A stretch of DNA of 64,000 bases from Castanea sativa. Its lineage: Eukaryota; Streptophyta; Magnoliopsida; Fagales; Fagaceae. Position 1 is the first letter of the stretch. Every line of letters starts with the position of its first letter. Where the stretch lies: positions 40,267,873 through 40,331,872 of the forward strand of contig NC_134019.1 in the NCBI RefSeq assembly GCF_040712315.1, read 5' to 3'. Under the pieces are notes generated by a model, which was given only the letters and a program-made list of their open reading frames with translations, was not told where the DNA came from and did not search any database. Shown here piece after piece: positions 47,319-58,847 of the stretch. The translations under genes were made by a program, and so were the position numbers.

Positions 47319-50300
47319 ATGCAGAGCCACAGTCCAACTACGTCTCTCCTCTCCTCTTCACCGTTGACCTTGCTTTTATTGCTGTTACTTTTCTCTACCA
47401 TCTTCGTCAACCCAATCAACGGCTCACAATTCTCAATCACCGAAGCCACCATCGACGACATCCACCTCGCCTTCTCCAAAAACCAACTCACTTCAAGACA
47501 ACTCGTCGACTTGTACCTAGACCAGATCGAAGCCTTGAATCCCCTGCTCCGCAGCGTACTGGAAGTGAATCCAGACGCGCTTAATCAAGCGGACGAGGCT
47601 GACCGCGAGAGGCAGGCGGCGGCGGCGGCGAAAGATCAGGGCCGTCGATCTTTGGGAGAGTTGCATGGGATCCCCATACTGTCGAAAGACAGTATAGGGA
47701 CTAAGGACAAGCTGAACACGACGTGTGGGTCGTACGCGCTGCTGGGATCAACGGTAGCTAGAGATGCCGGCGTGGTCCAACGTTTGAGAAAAGCCGGAGC
47801 TGTCATCTTAGGGAAGGCTAGTCTTACTGAGTGGTATGGAGTTCGGTCTTCGGAGATACCTGATGGTTGGTGTGCCAGAGGTGGACAATCCCTGGTTAGT
47901 TATTTTTTATTATTATTTTTTTTCTTCTTGAAAATTACTTACTAACTTTTTTTTTGTTTGTTTGTTTGATAAGAGAATTATTTATTAGTTGATATATATA
48001 ATAAAATTTATTAAAGTTTCAACTATAAAATTGGTCAAATCGGTGGTAGTGGTAGTGTAGAATTTTACTCAATAAAATAAATATTATTATATATTATTTA
48101 TTATATGATCTATAAGTTTATATTTTATGTATAACTATATATATATATAAAATAAAGTTTATTAAATTTTCAACTATAAAATTGGTCAAATAGGTGGTAG
48201 TGCTAGCGTAGAATTTTACTCAATAAAATAAATATTATTATATGATCTATAAGTTTATATTTTATGTATAACTAGTAAGTTGCCCATGCGATGCACGGAT
48301 AATATTGCAATGTTTTATGTAAGATAAATTCGGAGAATGTTGTATATATATTATACCATAATTGTCATAGAACTTTGTTAGTTATGAGTTTATTATAAAA
48401 AGTGACAAAAACAAAATAATGAAATAAAGATGAAATTTAGAATTAAAAAAAAAAAAAAAAACCTTAATGAACCAAATGCTAAAATCCTCAATTGATACAG
48501 TATTGAATTTCATAGAAAAGAAAGCACACACAACATATAGATCATTATACAATCATCATTAAACCAAAACTCAAAAAAAAAAAAAAACCATTAACTCAAA
48601 ACTCAATTTATTGTAGGAAAAAATTCAATATGTATTTTTTTTATTAAAATATGAAGAGACTTACTCGAGAAAGAAGTTTTGGAGTCTAAAGAATGCGGAT
48701 TGAATAATCGTGTTGTTTTTCCTCTAAAAATTCAATTGCCATTGACTAAATCCCCTCCACCCTACCACTGCACACCCTTGGTGTGATGGTCACTCCACAA
48801 TTATAAGTACTTGTGGGGCATGGGGTATGGGGGGCAAGGGCCGAGGTTCAAGTTTCCAGGAGAAAGTTTCACACACATGTACACTTAGATTTGGCTAGAG
48901 TAGAATTTCTATCTTATATTTATAAATAATAATAAATAAAAAAAACCTCCACCCTAGATGATTACTGCTTGATCTCTATAATCCAATTTATGATTTACAG
49001 TAGGTTTAGTTTTTGTTTATTTTGAAAAGACCAGTCTACTCAAGCCATATACTAAGATTAAACAATCTTGAAAGGACAATGACAATGAGACTTTTACACT
49101 AATAAACAATTATTGACTTCTCAGTTCTAGATTTCAAGCATCTTTTGGAAATAGATATACACAATAACACAACCTATAAAAGAAAATAACAAAATACAGA
49201 ATCTCACGATCTTAACCCTACCGATTGTAGAAGAAATGAATTTTTGAAAGTAACAAAAGATAGCTTGAACTCATACATGTCAAGGTCACTTAATGTGCAA
49301 TGGATAGCCATTGGTACAACAAAAAATCACAAGAGCAATAGGTTTCTTCTATTGGCCTGGTGTTTTAAAAAATTGTGAGTATGGAGAGAGTTTTTTTAAG
49401 AGAGAAAGAAAGAGAATGGATGCATATAGTCAAAGTCGAGAGGGGAAGGCAAAGCGTGAGAGAGAGGTTGGGGAGTCAAAGGTTTAGTAAATCCTACATT
49501 AATCATTATAGCAGAGTATTGATAATGTACATAATTTGAAAACAAAAAGGCGAAAACCAAAACATCATTTTGGAGGCAAGCTGTGATTAATGCATCTACA
49601 CAATCATAAAAGTAAAAACTTTTTATATAACTAACGTAAAAACTTGTCGTACCAAAAAAAAAAAAAAAAAAAAGACTGTAGGAGACTTTGTTTATGAGAT
49701 GTTTGTATGTAAATTCATCACTATAAAATAAAAAGGATTCCCATAGAATAAAATAAAATAATAATGATTATTGTAAATAAAAGATATGGATTTGTGTAAT
49801 TTAGGCAACAAAAATGCTAGAAGATTATCTATCTCAATCTCATTAGTTATTAGTATCCTTTAAAAAAAAAAAAAGATTGAAACATTTGGTATACTAAAAA
49901 ACATGAAGAAGAGAGAGAGTTGTGATGTAAACTTAGTCAATTAATGGGAGAGTTGGATGATTGTAGAAAAACTTCATAGGAAGTGCCACTTGGCAAAGCT
50001 TAGACCCTCGCTCAATGAGGTCTCTGCTTTTATATCTATGTTGATTATAAACTACAAAACTTGTAATTTTAAAAATTTATTGATGACACAGTCATTAAGT
50101 TTTAATTTTTAGAAATTTTCAAGCATGAAAGGTCAGAGTTCAAGTCCCAAGATGAAGATTTATACATATACACTTAAATTAGGCTAGAGTAGAAATTCTA
50201 TCTTGTATAAAAAAAAAAATTGATGTAATCCAATGGTAGATTTGTCAAAATTTACCTTATAATAAAAAAATATTAAGTAAGGTTGTAGTTTTAGGTTATA

Positions 50301-52384
50301 ACCAATTTTGTAACTAAAGTTTGTCATTTAATTAACTAACTTACAACATCTCCACTAACAGTAAAGCCTAGTTTGGTTTGGGTTCGGTGCTTAAGTGAGT
50401 TGAACTTAAGTGAGTTGAACTTGATAGGATGTCGACTTAGGAATAATGCAAATTTATTACAACAAAGATATTCATAATTCTTAGGTAACTTGTATTGAGT
50501 TTTTGTTGAGTGCAGCTTGGCTGCTTGTTTGCTCTACTTCTGTTCTTTGGTGATAAAACTGCTCATATATATACATACATATATCATGAATTTTTTTGGG
50601 GGGGAACATGTAGAATCCTTATGTGGAATCCGCGGATCCATGTGGTTCAAGCAGTGGACCTGCAATCTCAGTTGCAGCAAACATGGTATCAGTGTCACTG
50701 GGGACTGAAACAGATGGCTCCATCATCTGTCCAGCTGATCACAACTCGGTTGTAGGGATTAAACCCACTGTTGGTCTCACCAGCCGTGCTGGTGTCATCC
50801 CAATCTCGCCTCGTCAGGACACCATTGGGTAAGCTAGTCTGTTACTAGTTGTTTTACTAATCACATACCATTAGATTGTGCCTTCAATTTTCTTTTGCAG
50901 GGAATTGATAAAATAAAATTTTTTTTTAAAAAAGGGTGAGAAACTACTCCTTGATCCTCTTCTATATTTGAATACTATGTGGTGATAGAATAATGATTAA
51001 GTGATTAGATTCATCATTTATTAACAGCTTCAGATGTTAGGATAAATAGGAATTTATCAGGCAGAAGTGAGCTTATGTATGTGGCACAGAATGGATGCTA
51101 CTTTAGGCTGAGGTTTAACTAAGGAATTTTGATTATGTCCAATTACAGGCCCATATGCAGAACTGTAACAGATGCAGTGTATGTGCTTGATGCGATTGTG
51201 GGTTTTGATCCAAGAGATTATGAAGCAACAAAGGCAGCATCTGTGTTCATACCTCCAGGTGGCTACATACAATTTCTGAATGAAGATGGCCTCAAAGGAA
51301 AGATATTGGGTGTTGTGAGAGAACCATTTTTGGACTCATATAATGGAACCTCTGCAATTCCAGCCTTTGAGCATCATCTAAATGTGTTAAGGTAAATTTC
51401 TGCAAGGGCAGTAGGAAAGTAATGCATATGCACATTTGTAGCACAAACAAGTTAGCCCCTTCAGCATGTTTGTCTTACTCTCGAACCTAGGCTATTATTG
51501 GCTTCACTAGCGCAGTATGTAACATTTAATCAAGCACTTCTACAGTAGTAACTTTTTGTTTTCTTTTGTTTATGTCAAGGCAAAGAGGTGCGACTATAGT
51601 GGACAATCTGGAAATAGCAAATCTTGATGTTATTATGGATCCCTCACAAAGCGGCGAATTAATTGCTCTGCTGGCTGAGTTCAAGATTTCAATAAACGAC
51701 TACCTAAAAGAGCTGAGCAACTCTACAGTGAGGTCATTGGCAGACATAATTGCATTCAACTTGAATAACCCTGTTATAGTAAGTAGGAAAATTTTAAAAT
51801 TACAACCAATTTTGTTATACAAAACTTACAAACTTGCGTGATAATGAATATGAATGATTGATGTCACTTCAACAATATAATAAATAAATATTTCAATTAC
51901 TTATTTTCTAATGGGTGAAATATCACCAAAGGTTCCCTTAATTTCTTTGATCCATGGTTGGATACTCAAGCGACATGGGCAAAGCTTGTCTTTTTATGCT
52001 GAAAATTTGACTTGAATGGACATGCAGGAAAAGATCAAGGAATATGGCCAAGCCAACTTTCTATTATCCCAAGCCACGAATGGAATTGGCAATAATGAGA
52101 AGGCGGCATTGCTTAACTTGAAAAATCTTTCCAGGGATGGATTTGAGAAACTGATGCGTAAGAATAGGTTAGATGCACTGGTAACACCTGGTCCAGATGC
52201 TGCTCCAGTTCTTGCAATTGGGGGATTCCCTGGTATTAATGTCCCTGCAGGATATGATAATAACGGTGTGCCCTTTGGCATAACCTTTGGAGGACTAAAG
52301 GGCTCAGAGCCAACGTTGATTGAGATTGCATATGGCTTTGAGCAGGCTACTAAGATTAGAAAGCCACCTTCATTTAAACCTTGA
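47319..52384 (+). CDS. Amidase gene C, intact chimeric amidase-signature hydrolase
   Basis: Exons 47319-47894, 50614-50828, 51149-51391, 51580-51778 and 52028-52384 have GT-AG borders and join in frame to 529 codons. The ATG at 47319 is the first in frame and is followed by a strong signal-peptide-like stretch (LTLLLLLLLFSTIFV, residues 16-30). Predicted catalytic residues are Lys123 (GIPILSKDSIG), Ser204 (CGSSSGPA) and Ser228 (GTETDGSI), spaced as in gene A. Exons 1-4 are B-like, for example PICRTVTDAVYVLDAIVGFD and LADIIAFNLNNP. Exon 5 differs from that of gene A by only four or so residues, and intron 4 and the 3' flank are also A-like. A secreted amidohydrolase of unknown substrate is predicted. 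Confidence 0.88.
48008..48290 (+). repeat. 151-bp direct duplication in intron 1 of gene C
   Basis: AACTATAAAATTGGTCAAAT recurs at 48021 and 48172 with the following GGTGGTAGTG and AGAATTTTACTC sections, giving two tandem copies. The unit is related to part of the dispersed 345-bp family. Confidence 0.7.
48773..48925 (+). mobile_element. tRNA-derived SINE-like element in intron 1 of gene C
   Basis: TTGGTGTGATGG (48779) resembles an RNA polymerase III A box and GAGGTTCAAGTTT (48843) a B box, about 60 bases apart. The 3' part (ACACTTAGATTTGGCTAGAG, then AGAATTTCTATCTTA) is shared with another fragment at 50122-50219. This layout fits a plant tRNA-derived SINE. Confidence 0.6.
48926..50121. other. 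Middle of intron 1 of gene C
   Basis: AT-rich intron sequence with poly-A runs near 49656 and 49861. No gene or bounded element was seen. Confidence 0.4.
50122..50219 (+). mobile_element. 5'-truncated copy of the same SINE
   Basis: GAGTTCAAGTCCC (B box) followed by ACACTTAAATTAGGCTAGAG and AGAAATTCTATCTTG, then a ten-base A run. The A box half is missing. Confidence 0.6.
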
Positions 52385-53571
52385 TGTTTTAGAACAACCT
52401 CTATTTTAAATTGAAGAACGTCTATTAATACCTCTTAATCATGTACTTCGATTTAACTTGTATGTCCTGGTGATTTCTATCTATCAATAAAAAGAAAAAA
52501 AGCATTAATATATGTTCTTGTGGCAGATGATATATATCGAGTATAGTATCAAAACATGCTCAAAATTAAAATGAAAAGGACTGTGAGCTAAAAAATTATG
52601 GACATAATAACATTAGCTCTTAAATGCTTTCCATCAAATTAACAAGGCGGCTTGATATAGTTTGAACCCTAAGACGAAAGTATGAGGTGGACATTTTTTA
52701 ATTAAATGTCACTCCAATAATATTTATGAAACTTTCTATAATGTATATTTTTACTTAAAATATATTATTCTTACTCGTTAAAATATAAATTGCTTCTTCT
52801 CAATAAATATACATAATTAATATTTTATATTTATGGGTTCATTTGTTTTCATGTAAAATAATTTAGGAAAATTTTCCCCCAAATTTTAGGTGTTTTGCCC
52901 ACGCCCAACCTAAAATTCTGGTCATATTGAAAATAATTTTAATTAACCATAAAATAACACCCTTTCATATGCAAATTATTTTACGCATAGCCCACCCCAC
53001 CCCCCACCCCCATCGAACCCAATCGACCTGTTGTAACTTGCCACAACCAAAAAAAAAAAAGAAGAAAAAAATCTGAAAAGTTTATGCTCTTTTTACCATT
53101 CAACTCACTTGGGTCTAATTAAGAGCTTTGTAGCATGTTTCAAAAAAAGAAAAAAAAAAAAGAGCTTTGTAGCCTAACTAATTGATACCTCCCAGTATTT
53201 TCAAGAAAGAAATTTAGGTATCGTTTGGTACACTCACTTAAACACATGTTTTCAGTTTTTAAACAATATTACACATATTTTTACACATTTTTTCATCCAC
53301 ACATATTTTCACACATATTTTCAAACACATGTTTTCAGTTGTTAAGTGTATGTATCAAACACCCCCTTAGGATTCAAATTTTCCTACTCTCAACCATATA
53401 TGAATTTTTTTCATTTTTTTTAAAAAATCACTTGGGCGATTGGTTCCACAAAATTATAACCACAAAAGGGATCATGTGTAATTTTTAGTGAACTTTTTAG
53501 TGCCTCTCAGACTTTTTGGATAATTTTCTTCCTTTGACCTAGGCATGATACTTGTCTATATATGTGCAACG
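51779..53571. repeat. Right copy of the A-type segmental duplication, part 1
   Basis: From the GTAAGTAGG donor of intron 4 onward the sequence follows 19915-21697 with only scattered substitutions and small indels. It includes exon 5, the poly-A signal and about 1.2 kb of non-coding flank, and stops at the left end of CACTA-2. Confidence 0.92.
52486..52491 (+). terminator. Candidate polyadenylation signal of gene C
   Basis: AATAAA about 100 bases after the stop, in the A-like 3' flank. Confidence 0.5.
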
Positions 53572-53960
53572 CACTACAAGAAAACTGGCCTATTGCGGCG
53601 GGCCTATTGCGGCGGGTGAGAAAACTGCCGCTATAAGTCGCCTATTGCGGCGCTTTTTCGGCCCGCCATGTTAATGAGACCATTGCGGCGGGTCATCGCC
53701 CGCCGCAATAGACCTAAGTATATTGCGGCGTACTATTTCGGCGGGACAGTGACCCGCCGTAATAGACCCGCATTAGGGGCCAGTGGCTTAGATTTACCTG
53801 CGGGTCAAAGACCAGCCGCAATAGACCCTGAAATTGCAGCAGTCCTATTGCGGCGGGTGCAAAAACCGCCGCTATATCGCCGCCTGCGGCGCGTTTTTGG
53901 CCCGCCGCGATAGATGAGATCTATTGCGGCGTTTTTTGTAACCGCCGCTATAGGTAAGGT
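53572..53960. repeat. Left subterminal array of CACTA-2
   Basis: Many copies of CTATTGCGGCGGG and its inverse CCCGCCGCAATAG occur in both orientations, mostly the ATTG variant, with some TATA-containing copies toward the inside (GCCGCTATAG). Confidence 0.85.
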
Positions 53961-56340
53961 TTTTGTATAAAATCAAGTTTTTGTAGTTTACAATAACGCA
54001 TAAAAGATGAGTTTAAAGATCAAATGGTAAATTACATCCGATTGACATAAAAATTGGCATGCATGTTAAGAACATATAGAAAATGTGATCCAACAGTTGA
54101 ATTTTCAAAATATGAATTCAACAATAAGTTATTGGTTGGTGTAACATTTTTTAGAGTTACATCAAGTGTAACTTGAACCCAACCCTATATTTCTTAATTC
54201 GATGTGAATTTTGACAAATCTACCGTTAGATTACATTATCTTCATATATTTTTCATGCTTACAAAATTTCAAGGTGATCAAAGATTAATAGCCATGTCAT
54301 CAATCAATTGTTTAAATTTAAGTTTTTGTAATTAAAAATAACGCATAAAGGATGAGTTTAAAGATCAAATGGTAAATTACATCCGATTGGCATAAAAATT
54401 GGCATGCATGTTAAGAACATATAGAAAATGTGATCCAACGGTTGGATTTTCAAAATATGAATTCAACAATAAGTTATTGGTTGGTGTAACATTTTTTAGA
54501 GTTACATCAAGCGTAACTTGAACCTAACCTTATATTTCGTAATTCGATGTGAATTTTGACAAATCTACCGTTAGATTACATTATCTTTATATAGTTTTCA
54601 TGCTTAAAAAATTTCAAGGTGATCAAAGATTAATAGTCATGTCATCAATTAATTGTTTAAATTCAAGTTTTTGTAGTTTACAATAACGCATAAAAGATGA
54701 GTTTAAAGATCAAATGGTAAATTACATCCGATTGGCATGAAAATTGGCACGCATGTTAAGAACATATAGAAAATGTGGTCCAACGGTTGGATTTTCAAAA
54801 TATGAATTCAACAATAAGTTATTGGTTGGTGTACCATTTTTTAGAGTTACATCAAGTGTAACTTGAACCCAACCCTATATTTCGTAATTCGATGTGAATT
54901 TTGACAAATCTACCGTTAGATTATATTATCTTCATATAGTTTTCATGCTTAAAAAATTTCAAGGTGATCAAAGATTAATAGTCATGCCATCAATCAATTG
55001 TTTAAATTCAAGTTTTTGTAGTTTACAATAACGCATAAAAGATGAGTTTAAAGATCAAATGGTAAATTACATCCGATTGGCATGAAAATTGGCACGCATG
55101 TTAAGAACATATAGAAAATGTGATCCAACGGTTGGATTTTCAAAATATGAATTCAACAATAAGTTATTGGTTGATGTAACATTTTTTAGAGTTACATCAA
55201 GCGTAACTTGAACCCAATTCTATATTTCGTAATTCGATGTGAATTTTGACAAATCTACCGTTAGATTATATTATCTTCATATAGTTTTCATGCTTAAAAA
55301 ATTTCAAGGTGATCAAAGATTAATAGTCATGTCATCAATCAATTGTTTAAATTCAAGTTTTTGTAGTTTACAATAACGCATAAAAGATGAGTTTAAAGAT
55401 CAAATGGTAAATTACATCCGATTGGCATGAAAATTGGCACGCATGTTAAGAACATATAGAAAATGTGGTCCAACGGTTGGATTTTCAAAATATGAATTCA
55501 ACAATAAGTTATTGGTTGGTGTAACATTTTTTAGAGTTACATCAAGTGTAACTTGAACCCAACCCTATATTTCGTAATTCGATGTGAATTTTGACAAATC
55601 TACCGTTAGATTACATTATCTTCATATAGTTTTCATGATTAAAAAATTTCAAGGTGATCAAAGATTAATAGTCATGTCATCAATCAATTGTTTAAATTCA
55701 AGTTTTTGTAGTTTACAATAACGCATAAAAGATGAGTTTAAAGATCAAATGGTAAATTACATCCGATTGGCATGAAAATTGGCACGCATGTTAAGAACAT
55801 ATAGAAAATGTGGTCCAACGGTTGGATTTTCAAAATATGAATTCAACAATAAGTTATTGGTTGGTGTAACATTTTTTAGAGTTACATCAAGTGTAACTTG
55901 AACCCAACCCTATATTTCGTAATTCGATGTGAATTTTGACAAATCTACCGTTAGATTACATTATCTTCATATAGTTTTCATGATTAAAAAATTTCAAGGT
56001 AATCAAAGATTAATAGTCCTTTCTTGATTCATTGTTTTTATTTCATCTTTTTGTAGTTTACAATAACGCATAAAAGATGAGTTTAAAGATCAAATGGTAA
56101 ATTACATCCGATTGGCATGAAAATTGGTACGCATGTTAAGAACATATAGAAAATGTGGTCCAACGGTTGGATTTTCAAAATATGAATTCAACAATAAGTT
56201 ATTGGTTGGTGTAACATTTTTTAGAGTTACATCAAGTGTAACTTGAACCCAACCCTATATTTCTTAATTTGATGTGAATTTTGATAAATCTACCATTTGA
56301 TTGTGACCAAATTTACCAAAATTAACCTTTCATTATACTC
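53960..56340 (+). repeat. Seven head-to-tail copies of a 345-bp unit
   Basis: GATGAGTTTAAAGATCAAAT starts at 54006, 54351, 54696, 55041, 55386, 55731 and 56076, a constant 345-base step. Inner copies are nearly identical. The first and last are more diverged at the outer edges. Each unit has GTTACATCAAGTGTAACTTG, a short palindrome-like core. No long open frames. Confidence 0.95.
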
Positions 56341-57235
56341 TTCAAGTCCAACAGTTAGATTTCAAATCTAAGAATGGCACGTGACTGATATGTGTTGTGT
56401 ACTTGTATGATTATGTTATCTCAATCTGACCATCCAATTAGTAATATTATTTTTTTTAAAAAGTAAACGTAGTTAGTCAAATATTAAAATTCTTACATAA
56501 ATTTAATAATAGCCATGATAATTTTTTTTTAAATTTTTTAATAAGAATGTGTGATAATTTTTGTCGTGTGGTTTTTTTTTTTTTGAGAAATTTGAGTGGT
56601 GAATTTTATTGAGTATATTTGATTGTTTTTTGTTTTTAAATTTTATTTCATAGCTCATTAATAAAATAACCAAGTGACTTCACCAAATTGGAGAATTTGT
56701 TTTTAATTTTTTTTTAAAATAAATATAAATTTTTTTTTATCTTCTTCTCTTATAATTTATAAGTTGATAAAAATATTACTTTAACAACAATCCATTTTAA
56801 TCTAACTGAAATTCATCATTATTAAAACCGAAACATCTGAAACTCCCACAATTTTCCACATCATCATTTTAATGTTTTAAACTAAATAGTGTGAGAGTTT
56901 TACGTGAGTTTTTTTTTTTTTTTTTCTTTGTATTGAAACCTAAAGTGAGTCATTTTTTTATATATAAAAAAAAATCTAATGTGAGGTCTAATTAAAAATA
57001 TTATAATTATTTTTTAAATCCTAAATCTAATATAGGTCTTTGAAAAAGTAAAAAATTTCAGTCTTATATCATACATAGATAATAATGAACAAATAACATT
57101 AATGTTGCCTTAGTGGTTAACATGTGTACCGTGCATATTTTTCAAGGACTTGTCCAAGGTTCTAACCTCCATGACAACCTTTTTTCCCTTTTCATTTTTA
57201 AAGTTACTATTATCCAAACTACGTCGTTTTGGTTA
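56341..57235. other. AT-rich filler of CACTA-2 with a possible SINE scrap
   Basis: Poly-T and poly-A rich. Near 57103-57175, GCCTTAGTGGTTAACATG and AAGGTTCTAACCTCC resemble pol III A and B boxes, so a degenerate tRNA-derived SINE is possible. Confidence 0.35.
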
Positions 57236-57601
57236 TATTTAAAACTAAACATAAAAAACCCTAAACATCTCTTTTCTCATTCAGCCGCCCTCCTCATTCC
57301 CCATCCCCTCTCTCTCTCTTCACTCATCTCTTTCTTGGACAAAACTATAAACCACCATTTTTACTAGGGCATTTTCTCTAGGGTTTTCAGTGCTCGAGCT
57401 CCTCTATATCTCTGCCGTCGCTCCGTCAATAACCGAGAGCTCGTATTTTCTTCGCTTCGCAACCATGGTCTCTCTCTCTGAATCTGTATATGTGTTTGTG
57501 TGTGTGTTTAGGCGTGTTAATATATTAATGTTTCGTTTTGTTCAATTTTCAGATTATTTCAGAGAAGAATCGTAGAGAGATCTGCAAGTACCTCTTCCAA
57601 G
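57236..57601 (+). pseudogene. Captured 5' end of ribosomal protein S10 (eS10) gene, with leader
   Basis: After the putative start ATG (57465-57467) a GT-AG intron (57468-57552) leads to an exon 57553-57601 encoding IISEKNRREICKYLFQ, so the product starts MIISEKNRREICKYLFQ, the N-terminus of plant 40S ribosomal protein S10. The exon ends before GTATCT at the expected place. Upstream, AAAACCCTAAACATC near 57255 contains a telo-box, and a long CT-rich leader follows, both typical of plant ribosomal protein gene promoters. Later exons were not found, so this is a 5' capture. The piece could still supply promoter activity to the transposon interior. Gene identity is from recall. Confidence 0.82.
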
Positions 57602-58814
57602 GTATCTCTCTCTATTCAATTCTAGTTTATTGTTTTATTGTTCGGTTTTTGTGAATTGGGTCACTTAGGAACCGAGGAAAATGAAAGATTAATGAATAAT
57701 TTAGAAAATTTTGACTTCGTGATTAACTTTGTTTTTGTTTATTGAAATACTAAATAGAAAAACAAAATACCTCAATTCAATTTTTTAAGCAAGAAGCGTG
57801 GTGGGTTATTGTTCTAATTTTGATGTAGATATTTAGTTTTGATTTTTAATGTGAAAAATAGAGAGCCATTGAAGTCAGTGATTATTAATTTTCATTTTTG
57901 TCATCATTTTTTTAAGGAAGCATCAGAGAGAATAAGAATTAATAATGTTACATATTTGGATTTGGTTTGGTTGGGGGGGTTTGTTTAAGTTCTTTGCTTT
58001 ATTGGTATCAAATTACAAAAGTTTGAAACTGGTGTCAACCCATTTCAGATTTGATAGATCTGAGAGTGTGAATGTTTTCATCCGAATCTTTTGGTATGAA
58101 TCATTCAGGTCAAAGGATGTATAATATATCCTTTAATCTTTTGACTGGTTCATATAGGACAAACAAGATCACAAATATAATTATATAGTATATAATAGAA
58201 TGTAATTTTGAGGGAGTGACATCACATATTACTCATGGGCATTGCTCTTAAAAGTTGGTCACTTGTCTTAAAATATTGATTAAAATTGGAAGAAATTGTA
58301 ATCCTAATTTTTTTGTTGTTAATATGTATGTTAATTCCATGCTCCTTTATTTTCTTCTTCGTGTTTTTTCAAACACTTTATCATTGTATGGTAACTACAT
58401 CTCGATTTTTCTAGCATGTTAATATGTATGTTAATTCCATGCTCCTTTATTTTGTATTGACGCAATAATAAAAGAAAATTCAAAATTCGATTTTTTTTTC
58501 TTGATGAATGGCTTTGTTTATCTCGTTAAAGCATAATGGGTCACCACACTTACAATTCCATTGTTAGGGACAGCTAGGTGGTTCAACAAGCATTCTGGTG
58601 GTTAGTCGCCTAACTTTTTTTTTTTGATGTATTCGAGTTAAATTAGGGATTTGGTTTTTATGTTTATTTTATGTTTATTTTTTTTTCTCTTTTCTTTGCT
58701 CGAGTCTAAAACGTGGGAATCGGAGTGTGTTTTCTCTAAAAAATTTTGATACTCTATTTTGTGTTTTTTTAATGTTTTAGTATTTAAATTCAATGCCTTA
58801 AAGATCTCATAGCC

Positions 58815-58847
58815 ATGAGGAAAAAGCTCGATACCAGATTTCCTGCT
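58815..58847 (+). pseudogene. Captured first exon of NC2-alpha (DRAP1) gene
   Basis: ATG at 58815 starts MRKKLDTRFPA, the conserved N-terminus of the histone-fold transcription repressor subunit NC2-alpha, and the exon ends before GTAAGT at 58848. No following exon (which should begin with the histone fold) was found downstream. It lies 1.2 kb after the S10 piece in the same orientation, so the transposon holds parts of two unrelated genes. The match is short, so confidence is moderate. Confidence 0.6.

Noticed and set aside
48773..48860. Possible tRNA gene
   Set aside because: Promoter boxes are present but the acceptor stem is missing, and the 3' tail matches a second dispersed copy, so it is treated as a SINE.
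53668..53913. 81-codon Arg/Pro-rich frame
   Set aside because: Translation of the left CACTA-2 subterminal repeats.
53960..56340. CRISPR-like regular repeat
   Set aside because: Units are contiguous 345-bp tandem copies without spacers, in a plant transposon.
57103..57175. Possible tRNA gene
   Set aside because: A and B box-like sequences are present but no cloverleaf stems can be drawn. A SINE scrap is more likely.
57113..57575. Frames of 84 and 61 codons around the S10 capture
   Set aside because: They read through the leader and intron. The spliced S10 reading explains the region better.
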